A DNA stretch of 64,000 bases from Candidatus Thiodiazotropha sp. (ex Codakia rugifera) (GTDB lineage: Bacteria; Pseudomonadota; Gammaproteobacteria; Chromatiales; Chromatiaceae): assembly GCA_025656675.1 (NCBI GenBank), contig JAHXHN010000004.1, positions 62,001 through 126,000 of the forward strand, in the 5' to 3' direction. Under the pieces are notes generated by a model. The model saw only the letters and a list, made by a program, of their open reading frames with translations. It was not told the origin of the DNA and ran no database searches. The first letter of the stretch is position 1. Every line of letters starts with the position of its first letter. A program made the translations under genes and the position numbers. Positions 1 to 7,879 of the stretch are shown in pieces.

Positions 1-231
1 TTCCTTCACTCCCGGACCACATTCAACCACCTCACACCCACCCTCATGTCCCAAAACACTTGGAAATGCACCTTCCGGATCATCACCTGACAAGGTAAAA
101 GCATCCGTATGACATACGCCGGAAGCAATTACTTTTAACAGGACCTCGCCCTCTTTAGGACTTGCCACATCAATCATCTCAATCGAAAGGGGCTTCTTTG
201 GCTCCCAAGCTACAGCGGCTTTAGCCTTCAT
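1..231 (-). CDS. adhC: S-(hydroxymethyl)glutathione dehydrogenase / class III alcohol dehydrogenase (N-terminal part, cut by window edge)
   Basis: Only the first 77 residues are inside the window. The translation opens with a basic/hydrophobic MDR beta strand and contains the zinc-ligand segment [12 protein letters not shown] followed by DDPEG and a GHEG motif, the hallmark order of class III (glutathione-dependent formaldehyde) dehydrogenases. These cytosolic Zn/NAD enzymes oxidise the glutathione adduct of formaldehyde to S-formylglutathione. The ATG at 229-231 has a good AGGAG ribosome site about 7 bases upstream. It is the third gene of the unit starting at the promoter near 1396-1424. 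Because methanethiol oxidase releases formaldehyde, its position downstream of the mtoX island fits formaldehyde removal; that link is inferred from context. Confidence 0.85.
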   Translation of the reverse strand, partial: MKAKAAVAWEPKKPLSIEMIDVASPKEGEVLLKVIASGVCHTDAFTLSGDDPEGAFPSVLGHEGGCEVVECGPGVKE

Positions 232-302
232 GTCGTTTCTCCTAAATATTATTGGTTATGTTGTTGTTTTTAAGCACTTAAAAAATGCAATCTGAGGGTA
301 CG

Positions 303-728
303 CTATGATTCAGCCACAGGCGGCAGTCCCTGTAGAATATTGCCCCGTACTGGTGCTGAAAAAAAGGTTCTGCCTATCAGGTTTCCAGTCAACGGTCCCT
401 GGCGATTCCAGGGAAACAGAGAGACCAGCCTCGCCATCGTACAGTAACCGAAAAACAACTGAGCCCAGGTACCGATCACTGGTATCCAGAAAATGAGTTG
501 CAGCGGTTCGGGTAACGCTATTAAAAGCAGCAGCAGATAACAGAAACGTACTTGTACGGGAAAAGCATTCCATTCAGCTTCACGAATAGCGAAGTGAATC
601 AGCTGAAAAACCGTCACACCCACTCCCCATAAGAAGGCCTCTTCCCAGCCTGATATGCCCAGCGTTAAAAAGATCGCCGTGACAAGCCAATACCACCAGC
701 TCAATGCATTATATTCGATCATCAACAC
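303..728 (-). CDS. small integral membrane protein of unknown function
   Basis: A 141-residue, strongly hydrophobic protein with about three to four predicted membrane spans (around residues 10-30, 35-48, 60-80 and 82-100). The middle stretch VFQLIHFAIRE between spans looks conserved-family-like, but I do not recognise a named family. It lies 31 bp downstream of the TlpA-like gene and 71 bp upstream of adhC on the same strand, so it is probably the second gene of the same transcription unit. The start is a GTG at 726-728 with GGGAG 7 bases upstream; an in-frame ATG at 722 is an alternative. Overlapping frames on the other strand are shorter and lack any family signal. Confidence 0.6.
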   Translation of the reverse strand: MLMIEYNALSWWYWLVTAIFLTLGISGWEEAFLWGVGVTVFQLIHFAIREAEWNAFPVQVRFCYLLLLLIALPEPLQLIFWIPVIGTWAQLFFGYCTMARLVSLFPWNRQGPLTGNLIGRTFFSAPVRGNILQGLPPVAES

Positions 729-759
729 CCAGATTGCTCCCGAAAACTCACTTAACAGT

Positions 760-1329
760 TCAATACCATTTCGTTATTGGCTTCGCATCATCAGCCGGTT
801 TCAGTTCGCGTACCTGTTGTAACAGGTTTACATCATCCCACTCACGATCACCAACAACGCGATAGACGATCTCCCCTTTCGGATTAAGGATGAAAGTGGT
901 TGGTAATCCCCTCACCTGCCATCGCTGGCTGATATTTCCATAACTATCCAGCAACAGACCGAAATCGATCGGGTAGTCTTCAATGAAAGCACTAACTGCC
1001 TGCTGATCCTCACCGACATTGATCGCCAGCATGGAGATCCCCTCCTGTTTGAGTTGGCTCCACGCCCGGTTCATCGATGGCAGCTCTTCTCGGCAGGGTG
1101 TGCACCAGCTTGCCCAGAAATTAACGATCAGCACCTTGCCCTTGAAGTCGGAAAGGTGATGAAAATTGCCATCAAGATCCCGCAAATGAAAGGGCGGTGC
1201 AGGCATCAGGCGTTGAAGTGGCGCATCCTTCTGGTTGGCGCTGACCGGCTCAGCAAAGCAGTAAAAAAGTATACAAACAGTGACCAGCCAACTTGAATGG
1301 CGCGCATTGCGTCTGAACCGAAGAATCAC
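760..1329 (-). CDS. TlpA-family periplasmic thioredoxin-like protein
   Basis: About 189 residues: an N-terminal basic stretch and a hydrophobic segment ending near EPVSA (signal peptide or anchor, residues 1-31), then a redoxin domain with the catalytic FWASWCTPCREE motif (Cys76, Cys79) and a cis-Pro loop at RGLPTTFILNPKG. Such proteins reduce periplasmic disulfides or deliver reductant to metallo-chaperones. A longer reading frame opens at 1392, but the strong promoter at 1396-1424 would start transcription at about 1389, so the upstream ATG would be essentially leaderless. The GTG at 1327-1329 has GGAGG 7 bases upstream and gives a clean signal peptide, so I prefer it. It heads the second transcription unit of the methanethiol island; a role in thiol chemistry or copper-site maturation there is inference. 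Confidence 0.8.
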   Translation of the reverse strand: MILRFRRNARHSSWLVTVCILFYCFAEPVSANQKDAPLQRLMPAPPFHLRDLDGNFHHLSDFKGKVLIVNFWASWCTPCREELPSMNRAWSQLKQEGISMLAINVGEDQQAVSAFIEDYPIDFGLLLDSYGNISQRWQVRGLPTTFILNPKGEIVYRVVGDREWDDVNLLQQVRELKPADDAKPITKWY

Positions 1330-1395
1330 TTTCACCCCTCCACCGGTTGCGCAATTAACAGGCGATTCCCATCTGCCACATCTGGTTCGCAACAG

Positions 1396-1424
1396 AGAAT
1401 AGAATGAATGTTCATTTCTGTCAA
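1396..1424 (-). promoter_or_regulatory. sigma-70 promoter with TetR-type operator in the spacer (copy 1)
   Basis: Read on the minus strand: TTGACA (-35, at 1419-1424), a 17-bp spacer, and TATTCT (-10, at 1396-1401). The spacer holds the perfect inverted repeat AATGAA-TG-TTCATT (plus-strand 1403-1416). The 27-bp block 1399-1425 matches the one at 6228-6254 in 26 positions. A repressor bound here would cover the RNA polymerase site. It drives the tlpA-like, membrane protein and adhC genes. The divergent TetR gene at 6478 is the obvious candidate regulator; binding itself is inferred. Confidence 0.75.
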
Positions 1425-1433
1425 TCTCCAGAA

Positions 1434-2162
1434 CTAACCCTTAGCGTAACGCTGTGCGGGACCCTGTTTTACATAGAGAAGACAACCCCCCTCTGTTTGT
1501 AACTTAAGCCTGGTGGCAAGTGGAAACCTCAACCAACAACCGGCACGCATGTCGCTTTGATCGATGCATACCCTGCCTTCGATAACAAAGATCTCGACGC
1601 CTGTATAAAAATTGTAAGCGGTTAAAAAAAGGTGCGGTAACAAGCGCAAAAGCTGAACCTGCTCATCACGATAATTATGTAGCAACAGCGCATTGATACC
1701 AGGGAGTTCCTCATGCCACAGATTTACATCAACCTGACCTGTATTGATCGAACACTGTCGATTGTCTCCTGGTTGAAATTGCCGCAGTTTGACCAGAATC
1801 GTACAGCCATCCCGGGTAAACGGAGCGTGTCGCGTTCCCGGTGGATTGCGTATATAGGAGCCTGCTCCATAATCACCGCTAGCATCGGAGAATATGCCGG
1901 TGAGCACCAGAAACTCCTCACCACCATCGTGGGTATGAGCTGTAAATTTGCTTCCGGGTGCAAACCGCACCAGTGTCGTCAATTGCGGAAGGTTCCGACC
2001 GATCAGTTCTAACCTTTTACGCTGAACACCTAAAGCCGGTGATGCCTCCCAGGACAGAAGAGAGGTATCCGATTGTACCGGAATGGCTAGATCACTATTG
2101 ATCTCATCTTCTCTATCATCATCCTTAAAAGCCAGCTGGTTGTCAGATTTTGTTACTTGCAT
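1434..2162 (-). CDS. double-cupin, ChrR-like protein
   Basis: A 242-residue soluble protein without a signal peptide. The first cupin domain (about residues 45-130) carries HTHDGGEEFLVLTG and a downstream PGTRHAPFT, the two-motif metal-binding pattern of ChrR-type cupins. The second half (about 140-235) is a more degenerate cupin with EIFVIEGRVCID. The anti-sigma N-terminal zinc domain of ChrR is absent, so this is a stand-alone cupin and not an anti-sigma factor. Its gene is the last of the mtoX-SCO/MauG-SCO series, 9 bp after the SCO gene, and its stop is 10 bp before the second island promoter. Metal-dependent oxidation, metal storage or sulfur-compound handling are all possible; I cannot choose among them. 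Confidence 0.7.
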   Translation of the reverse strand: MQVTKSDNQLAFKDDDREDEINSDLAIPVQSDTSLLSWEASPALGVQRKRLELIGRNLPQLTTLVRFAPGSKFTAHTHDGGEEFLVLTGIFSDASGDYGAGSYIRNPPGTRHAPFTRDGCTILVKLRQFQPGDNRQCSINTGQVDVNLWHEELPGINALLLHNYRDEQVQLLRLLPHLFLTAYNFYTGVEIFVIEGRVCIDQSDMRAGCWLRFPLATRLKLQTEGGCLLYVKQGPAQRYAKG

Positions 2163-2171
2163 ACCAAACCC

Positions 2172-2738
2172 TTAGGGTTTTCCATCCAGTAAATGTTGTA
2201 CAACATCCAATACATGCTGTGGTGGAAAACCATAGGGCACTACGGTGGCAAGTTGGCCATTACGGTCGATGATATAGAGGTTGGCGGAATGATCTATGGC
2301 GTAGCGATCTTTACCTGTCATATGTTTTTGAAACTTCACACGATACTGGGCTGCAACCTGGTCGATGTCAGCTTGTGAGCCAGTAAGACCGATAAGGTCT
2401 TTATTGAAAAAGCCGGTGTAATCTTTGATCACTTTTGGTTTATCGCGATCAGCATCCAGGGTAATGAAGAGTCCCTGAACCTGATCTGCTTGATGCTCCA
2501 GGCTATTCAGGACGGCTGAAATGTTTGAAAGTTCGGTAGGACAGATGTCCGGACAATAGGTATACCCAAAAAAGAGCAATACCACCTTACCCCGTAGTTG
2601 TTGCAGCTGAAAGGGGCTGCCATCCTGGTCCAGCAGACTAAAATCCCCTCCCATCTCTGCCGCTTTGGCATGACAGTTTACGAACCCGATCGAAGCTATA
2701 AACAGAAAGAGGATGGATATCAGACGCGTGAAAGGCAT
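2172..2738 (-). CDS. SCO1/SenC/PrrC-type copper metallochaperone
   Basis: 188 residues with an N-terminal signal/anchor (residues about 5-27) and a thioredoxin-fold domain. The canonical copper site is complete: YCPDICP (Cys62, Cys66) and the distal His in IDHSANLYIID (His150). Family members deliver copper to periplasmic sites, classically CuA of cytochrome oxidase. Here the gene abuts the SCO-MauG fusion (adjacent stop and start) and is in the methanethiol oxidase cluster. Methanethiol oxidase is described as a copper enzyme, so copper loading of MtoX is the likely job. No classical SCO gene is found in the cytochrome oxidase operon of this window, so dual use cannot be excluded. Confidence 0.88.
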   Translation of the reverse strand: MPFTRLISILFLFIASIGFVNCHAKAAEMGGDFSLLDQDGSPFQLQQLRGKVVLLFFGYTYCPDICPTELSNISAVLNSLEHQADQVQGLFITLDADRDKPKVIKDYTGFFNKDLIGLTGSQADIDQVAAQYRVKFQKHMTGKDRYAIDHSANLYIIDRNGQLATVVPYGFPPQHVLDVVQHLLDGKP

Positions 2739-4697
2739 TCAGCGAACCTCCACATCGGTACCATGCACCCAACTTGGATCACCCTTCTTAATATCACCTA
2801 TGGGTGCAGTAAAGGCATCGGCGACTATCGTATCGACATTACTGCCGGTGAGTGATTCGATGAAGCTGACCAGATCCTGCTTTTCCTGCTGAGAGAGATG
2901 TAGTGGCCTGATCTGTGGATCAAGCAATTCATTGGGAACACCACCCTGGTCGTAAAATTCAACCACATCCATCAGGGTACTTAACGAGCCGTTATGCATG
3001 TAGGGCGCCGTGAGTGAAACATTGCGAAGCGAGGGTGTCTTATATTTCCATCGATCATATGGATTCTCAGTCACTTCGTAGCGACCTACATCTGTGGGTG
3101 GCTTTTCACCCACCCGGTCGATAACTGAACGCTCCACCTCTAACGTAACGCCGGGTGCAACAACAATCTGCTGTTTTTCAGGTCTGATACCCATCGATTC
3201 CCGATAGCCTGTTCCCGTATTGTGCAATTGGTTATCGGTAAACAGGGCGTATTCAGCGCCAATGGTATGGCAGGCAGAACATCCACCCTTACCGGTAAAG
3301 AGTTCAAACCCCCGCTGTGCAGAAGAGGAGAGTGCCTGGGCATCCTTCGCATAGTACCAGCGATCAAAGCTTGAGTTGGCGGATGCCAAGCTCCGCTCAT
3401 AGCATGCCAATGCCATACCCAGCGTTTCCATCGTTACACCTCGGCCATCGAATGCAGTTTCGAACAATCCCCGGTATTCGGGGATACGTCGGATCTTATT
3501 CAATACATGGCCGATAGACGGGTTACCCATTTCATTTTTTGCAAGCAAAGGCCCCCATGCCTGTTGTTCCAGGGTATCTTCTCTACCATCATGAAACAGC
3601 ATAGAAGCATAGGCTGTGTTATAAATTGTAGGGGAATTTCGCCTGACACTGCGGCCCTCTATGCCTACAGCCATAGAAAGTTCGTTACTGGTAAAACCTT
3701 GCTCCGGGACATGGCACATAGCACAAGAAAAAGTGTCGTTGAGAGAGAGACGACGGTCAAAAAAAAGTTTCCTGCCCAAGGCAATCTTTTCCCGCGTGAC
3801 CGGATTATCCGCAGGTATTGGCACACTTGGCAAACCCAAGGGAGGTGAATCGATAAATTGCATTAAATCGGCCTCTTTTCCCTGACGGAGTTCAAGCGCC
3901 CGTGCATTGGTCGTGTATGAGGCAGATTCGTATCCCCGCTTGTCATCACCTGGCGTGGATAGCAGAGCGGTTTGAGAAACCTGCATTAACCCGGTCCTGT
4001 GCTTGGCATCCATACTCTGCTCAATGAGTGTCTTTACATCATTGAGTATCAGATCCTGATGGAGAAAAGCGACGCTGTAGATATTGCGTATCTTTTTTTT
4101 CGGATCAATCAGAAACACTCTGAGAACATGCGAATATCCTGCATCATATCGACCATCACTGGTTGCAAGACGCTGCACATCCTGATTGTACGCCTTCAGA
4201 ATAGGATTGAGCGTCTGTGCAGAATCGGTTGTGACAAACTGCCATTCGCCTGCATTTCCCGCGTATCGGAAATTATTACTGTAGAGTTCCATCACCTCCG
4301 GTGTATCGACCGAAGGATCGAAACTGAGACTGATCAACTTCAGTTTTTCCGCCAAAACCGGATCATGCTTCATTGCTGATTTGATCTTGTAGAAGACATG
4401 AGAGGTCAATGGACAACCATTGACATCGCTACAGGTGCTGTAGATAAAGGCCAGCAGTACATATTTTTGATCAAACAGTTCGTATAGGTGCCGTCGGTGA
4501 CCCTGGATATCCAGTACTTCACCATCATGGGCACGACCGAGAGAAGGTAATTGATAGCTGCCGATTATCGGCAACTCATACCCCAGTTCACCATATCCTG
4601 GGGCCGCTGTCAGTCCTGCTGCAGTAGTATCTCCATGGGCCACTGGTACAGTAAACAATGTAAGGGTTAACATGGCACGAATGGCTCGAGTGAGCAT
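2739..4697 (-). CDS. fusion of SCO-like domain and MauG/di-haem cytochrome c peroxidase
   Basis: About 652 residues from the preferred ATG at 4697, which has GGAG 7 bases upstream and opens with a signal peptide (to about VAHG). An upstream in-frame start at 4736 would place the hairpin at 4722-4755 inside the gene and lacks a signal start. Residues about 50-230 form a SCO-like thioredoxin fold whose cysteines sit in a CX5C arrangement (STCSDVNGCP, Cys89 and Cys95) instead of the usual CX3C; the distal His is kept in SHVLRVFLID. Residues about 285-640 form a MauG/CcpA-type di-haem domain with two CXXCH sites (CAMCH 325-329, CSACH 473-477). mtoX loci elsewhere carry separate SCO and mauG genes, so this is a natural fusion of the two predicted maturation functions. 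It is periplasmic. Confidence 0.88.
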   Translation of the reverse strand: MLTRAIRAMLTLTLFTVPVAHGDTTAAGLTAAPGYGELGYELPIIGSYQLPSLGRAHDGEVLDIQGHRRHLYELFDQKYVLLAFIYSTCSDVNGCPLTSHVFYKIKSAMKHDPVLAEKLKLISLSFDPSVDTPEVMELYSNNFRYAGNAGEWQFVTTDSAQTLNPILKAYNQDVQRLATSDGRYDAGYSHVLRVFLIDPKKKIRNIYSVAFLHQDLILNDVKTLIEQSMDAKHRTGLMQVSQTALLSTPGDDKRGYESASYTTNARALELRQGKEADLMQFIDSPPLGLPSVPIPADNPVTREKIALGRKLFFDRRLSLNDTFSCAMCHVPEQGFTSNELSMAVGIEGRSVRRNSPTIYNTAYASMLFHDGREDTLEQQAWGPLLAKNEMGNPSIGHVLNKIRRIPEYRGLFETAFDGRGVTMETLGMALACYERSLASANSSFDRWYYAKDAQALSSSAQRGFELFTGKGGCSACHTIGAEYALFTDNQLHNTGTGYRESMGIRPEKQQIVVAPGVTLEVERSVIDRVGEKPPTDVGRYEVTENPYDRWKYKTPSLRNVSLTAPYMHNGSLSTLMDVVEFYDQGGVPNELLDPQIRPLHLSQQEKQDLVSFIESLTGSNVDTIVADAFTAPIGDIKKGDPSWVHGTDVEVR

Positions 4698-4721
4698 ACT
4701 CGTCTCCGGTGGTTGAAAACG

Positions 4722-4755
4722 GTCTCGACCCTGCAACTCAATCCAGGGTCGAGAC
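4722..4755 (-). promoter_or_regulatory. perfect 12-bp hairpin between mtoX and the SCO-MauG gene
   Basis: GTCTCGACCCTG (4722-4733) and its exact complement CAGGGTCGAGAC (4744-4755) flank a 10-base loop. In the minus-strand transcript it is followed by GTTTTC, which is only a weak U-tract. It may act as a partial terminator or 3'-end stabiliser that lets mtoX be expressed at a higher level than the maturation genes downstream. This role is inferred from position. Confidence 0.55.
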
Positions 4756-4801
4756 AGGTTTAATATTCAGATGACAACAGAGGTCATCTGTACAACTCTA
4801 A

Positions 4802-6187
4802 TTATTTTTTATCCAGACTTGCCAATGAGACATCCTTCTCCTCTGGCTTCACAGCGCTGTAGAGTGAATAGGCACCAAAGCGCATCTGGTGAGCTCGTCC
4901 AAGTTTCTCCTTGGTGAAATCGATAGCAAACTTCTCTATCAGTTTATTGCCATCCCAGACAAAGCTTTTGAAGTACTGCTCGTTATCCTCACCCTTTTTA
5001 TCCCAATTCGCCAACAGTGATGAGGTGTAGTAGATGCGTGTACTATCCCAGCTCGATGATGCCATGTTGACCTGACGCCCAATCACCTTTTCATAGGTCT
5101 GTTTGGGATTGTGTGGGTCGGTCATATCGAACAGGCGGGTTTTACCATCCATGAATGTCTGGACCCACAAACGGCTGTCATCGGAACTGATGGAGATATC
5201 CACCGGCAATGGAATCTTTGATGGATCACCAATGTCGGCAACCGCCTTTGACTGCCACTCACCCTGATCATCTTCATAGATCAGCCAGATCTTCGACGTC
5301 AGGGCAGTTGTTGTCACACACCAGTTATTATTCGGTTGCCAGGCACAACGAATCTCAAGTGGAGCACCGGGGACGTCAAATACTTTCTTCGGCTTTTTAC
5401 TGTGTAAGTCCCACAATACAACTGTATTGCCGAAGCGCTTCATTGCCTCCTTGTCCTGCAGCATCTTGCCGAAATCCATCATGTAATTGGACCATCCTGT
5501 GAACGATGATGTCAGCATTACGTTCTTTCTCGGCAACACACGTACATCGTAGTTATAGCCGTCTGCAAATTTTCCGGTTTTTTCAGCACCCTGCAGATTC
5601 TGGTCGGTAGGCATCCAATGAGAGGCCACATATTCACCCTCATTGGTATATTCAACAAGTGCCGTACGCCCACCATGGTCTTTGTTATTGGAGAGACCGG
5701 TAATCATGATTCTGCCAGGCAGAGCATAGGTGGTATGCGGTCCGACTACACCGCCACTCTTCTCCACGAAATCGGTAACCACTTTGTGTAACTTCGGCTT
5801 CGCCGGATCGGTGGCGACATCGAATATGAACAGTTTGTTGGTATCCAGTCCACCGGCCCAGAGATATTTCCGATCATCGGTAAAACCTGAGTGATGTGCC
5901 TCATTTCGACCACCTACCGATAGGGTGTTCACCACCTTTCCATAATTGTCTGATTTCGGATTTACATCGACCGTAACCAGTTTGTCCTGTCCATCACCCA
6001 AGCCCTCTACGCCTAAGGTCCACACATAGACGAAATCTTCCTGTCCCGTGATCTTTGCCATATAGGGTGATTGGCATGTCTCATCGCCGTGAACAGGAAG
6101 AACAGCCCCAGATAGGGTCATGGTTAACGCGATGGCGGATGCCAGCGCTACAGGTTTTGCGGGCTTTATTTTAAATAGCCTCATCAT
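4802..6187 (-). CDS. mtoX: methanethiol oxidase, SBP56 (selenium-binding protein 56) family, exported
   Basis: 461 residues (ATG ATG tandem start, GGAGG upstream). A signal peptide (residues 1 to about 34, ending AVLPVHG) sends it to the periplasm. The rest matches the SBP56 beta-propeller over its whole length: VGGRNEAHHSGF (His98/99), GPHTTYALPGRIMITGLSN (His151), LEIRCAWQPNN, and RAHQMRFG near residue 435; these His residues are the kind proposed to bind copper. The bacterial enzyme converts methanethiol with O2 to formaldehyde, H2S and H2O2. There is no in-frame UGA, so the family name does not imply selenocysteine. Gene context (SCO, MauG, formaldehyde dehydrogenase) strongly supports the MTO function over a generic selenium-binding annotation. 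Expression probably comes from the operator-containing promoter 38-66 bp upstream. Confidence 0.92.
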   Translation of the reverse strand: MMRLFKIKPAKPVALASAIALTMTLSGAVLPVHGDETCQSPYMAKITGQEDFVYVWTLGVEGLGDGQDKLVTVDVNPKSDNYGKVVNTLSVGGRNEAHHSGFTDDRKYLWAGGLDTNKLFIFDVATDPAKPKLHKVVTDFVEKSGGVVGPHTTYALPGRIMITGLSNNKDHGGRTALVEYTNEGEYVASHWMPTDQNLQGAEKTGKFADGYNYDVRVLPRKNVMLTSSFTGWSNYMMDFGKMLQDKEAMKRFGNTVVLWDLHSKKPKKVFDVPGAPLEIRCAWQPNNNWCVTTTALTSKIWLIYEDDQGEWQSKAVADIGDPSKIPLPVDISISSDDSRLWVQTFMDGKTRLFDMTDPHNPKQTYEKVIGRQVNMASSSWDSTRIYYTSSLLANWDKKGEDNEQYFKSFVWDGNKLIEKFAIDFTKEKLGRAHQMRFGAYSLYSAVKPEEKDVSLASLDKK

Positions 6188-6224
6188 TATTTCCTCCGAA
6201 GGTATTTATGACGTTCGCACAAAA

Positions 6225-6253
6225 AAAATAGAATGAATGTTCATTTTTGTCAA
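6225..6253 (-). promoter_or_regulatory. sigma-70 promoter with TetR-type operator in the spacer (copy 2, mtoX)
   Basis: On the minus strand: TTGACA (6248-6253), a 17-bp spacer and TATTTT (6225-6230). The spacer carries AATGAA-TG-TTCATT (6232-6245), identical to copy 1 at 1403-1416. The predicted transcription start is about 30 bases before the mtoX ATG. The divergent TetR gene begins 225 bp away on the plus strand. Confidence 0.78.
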
Positions 6254-6477
6254 TATCTTTTCTATGCTATGTATAATCTTGAGTCTGAATCTGTGGGTTC
6301 AGCGCGGGTGCTGCGTATAAGCTGTTGGTTTTATGAAGAAATCTAAAATTCTTAGCTTTACCCATCAGAAAATCGGGTTTTTATTGATTTACTGGGGCAG
6401 CAAGCACTAGTGCGATACACCATCATGAACCCACGGAATCGGAATGTAGTTATGAACCCTGTGTTAACGGAGCCGAA

Positions 6478-7116
6478 ATGCCATACCTCAACAAGCAGAC
6501 ACCCTCTCCTGAACCTGTCGATTGCCGCATCATGACAGCAGCCCTTGATCTCTTTGTTGAGCGCGGCTTTCACAATGTTTCGGTTCACGATGTTCAGAAA
6601 CAGGCAAATGTCAGCATTGGCTCGATCTATAACCACTTTGGCGGAAAAGAAGGTGTCGCCAAAGCCCTCTACTATCATCTGCTGAAGGAGTTCGAGGAGA
6701 TGATCGAAGAGATAATGGAAGAGGATATGACTTATCGGGAACGCTGCAACAAGATTGTCGCCCTGTTGTTTGAATATACGGAGAGTCGACGCAACATCAT
6801 CTCCTATATGCTGCACGCCAAACACCGGGAATTTTTACCCGATGAACCACCCATCTGTAGCTCGACACCATTCAAGTCGATGAGAAGCATTGTGGAACAG
6901 GGGATTGAAGCGGGTGAAATAAGCCAGGGTGATCCCTGGGTAGCTGCCGCCACTATCTTCGGCGGCGCGATTCGCATGATTCACTTGCGACTTGATGGTG
7001 TCATCAAAAAACCATTGACGACCTACTACGATGAAGTGTTGCACTGCATGTGGCAGGGGATGAGTACGGAAAAAATGGTTGGCTCCAAAGCCGGCAAGGT
7101 CCGTTCAACAGGATGA
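6478..7116 (+). CDS. TetR/AcrR-family transcriptional regulator of the methanethiol island (predicted)
   Basis: 212 residues. The N-terminal helix-turn-helix is clear: ALDLFVERGFHNVSVHDVQ, then ANVSIGSIYNHFGGKEGV (about residues 20-65). The rest is an all-helical ligand domain without a recognised subclass. It is transcribed away from mtoX. The inverted repeat AATGAA-TG-TTCATT lies in the mtoX promoter and again at the second island promoter, so the simplest model is repression of both units, relieved by a methylated sulfur compound or an aldehyde. No further copy of the exact 14-mer was found near its own start, so autoregulation would have to act from 6232-6245. Confidence 0.85.
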   Translation: MPYLNKQTPSPEPVDCRIMTAALDLFVERGFHNVSVHDVQKQANVSIGSIYNHFGGKEGVAKALYYHLLKEFEEMIEEIMEEDMTYRERCNKIVALLFEYTESRRNIISYMLHAKHREFLPDEPPICSSTPFKSMRSIVEQGIEAGEISQGDPWVAAATIFGGAIRMIHLRLDGVIKKPLTTYYDEVLHCMWQGMSTEKMVGSKAGKVRSTG

Positions 7117-7879
7117 TCATTGTTGGTGTATCTATCTGCTAGGAGGTTGTCGGGCAAAACCACCCACCAAGTTGTCTGTACGACCTCCAGAATAAACCGA
7201 TGTCAGTAATAAAAAGGGTCAGTGGTACGAAATGAAACAGTACAGCCTGTTGCCGGAAGTACAGTCCAGATTCGCCATAAGATGGTGTTCAATAAATACA
7301 ATCATCCTTCGCATGATTTTTTTGCGTTAAAATTCCCATAAATTCTACTGAAGCACCACTTATTAGTCATCTGAGGTGCAGCCTTGATGCACCGATCATT
7401 TTCCCTGCAGATCCACTCCATTAGGCCTGTTAACCCCGATACCAACGCTTCGTTCATTGAATCTGACAAGATTATGTGTGCGGCAGAACCGTTCCCTACC
7501 AGGTTGACTACTCTCCTGGGTTATCACCCATCCATGATCAGTTCGATGACATTAGCACGGTCAGGATTGGACAATGTATGTATATGGATATTGCGTTAAA
7601 TCTTTTATTTACTACCAGGTATTGAATCAAAGAATGAATTTTAGATCATTTTTTTATCTTTCCCACGCTGTAATGGAAAGCCATATAGCTTACTGACATC
7701 AAACGTCAATCCGTACTCTAACCGACAGTGATTGCACAAATTTGTATAGCTGCAGACAAACGCCACCAGCAACAGATACAGAATGCACGTTAATTCACCA
7801 CTATTGTTACCTCATCACATTCATGATGATGATCTGACCTGCTTAGATCAGTAACGATTGAAATGCGTATCAAATTTAA
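7117..7879. other. intergenic stretch, no supported gene
   Basis: About 760 bp after the TetR gene. The only notable open frame (7384-7599, 71 codons) has no family resemblance, and I see no ribosome site I would trust. The stretch leads into the degenerate MITE at 7880. Confidence 0.4.

Noticed and set aside
4802-6187. Selenoprotein, suggested by the SBP56 family name
   Set aside because: No in-frame UGA codon and no SECIS-like need; the family name reflects history only.
7384-7599. 71-codon plus-strand frame in the intergenic stretch after tetR
   Set aside because: No convincing ribosome site, no family resemblance, composition like non-coding DNA.
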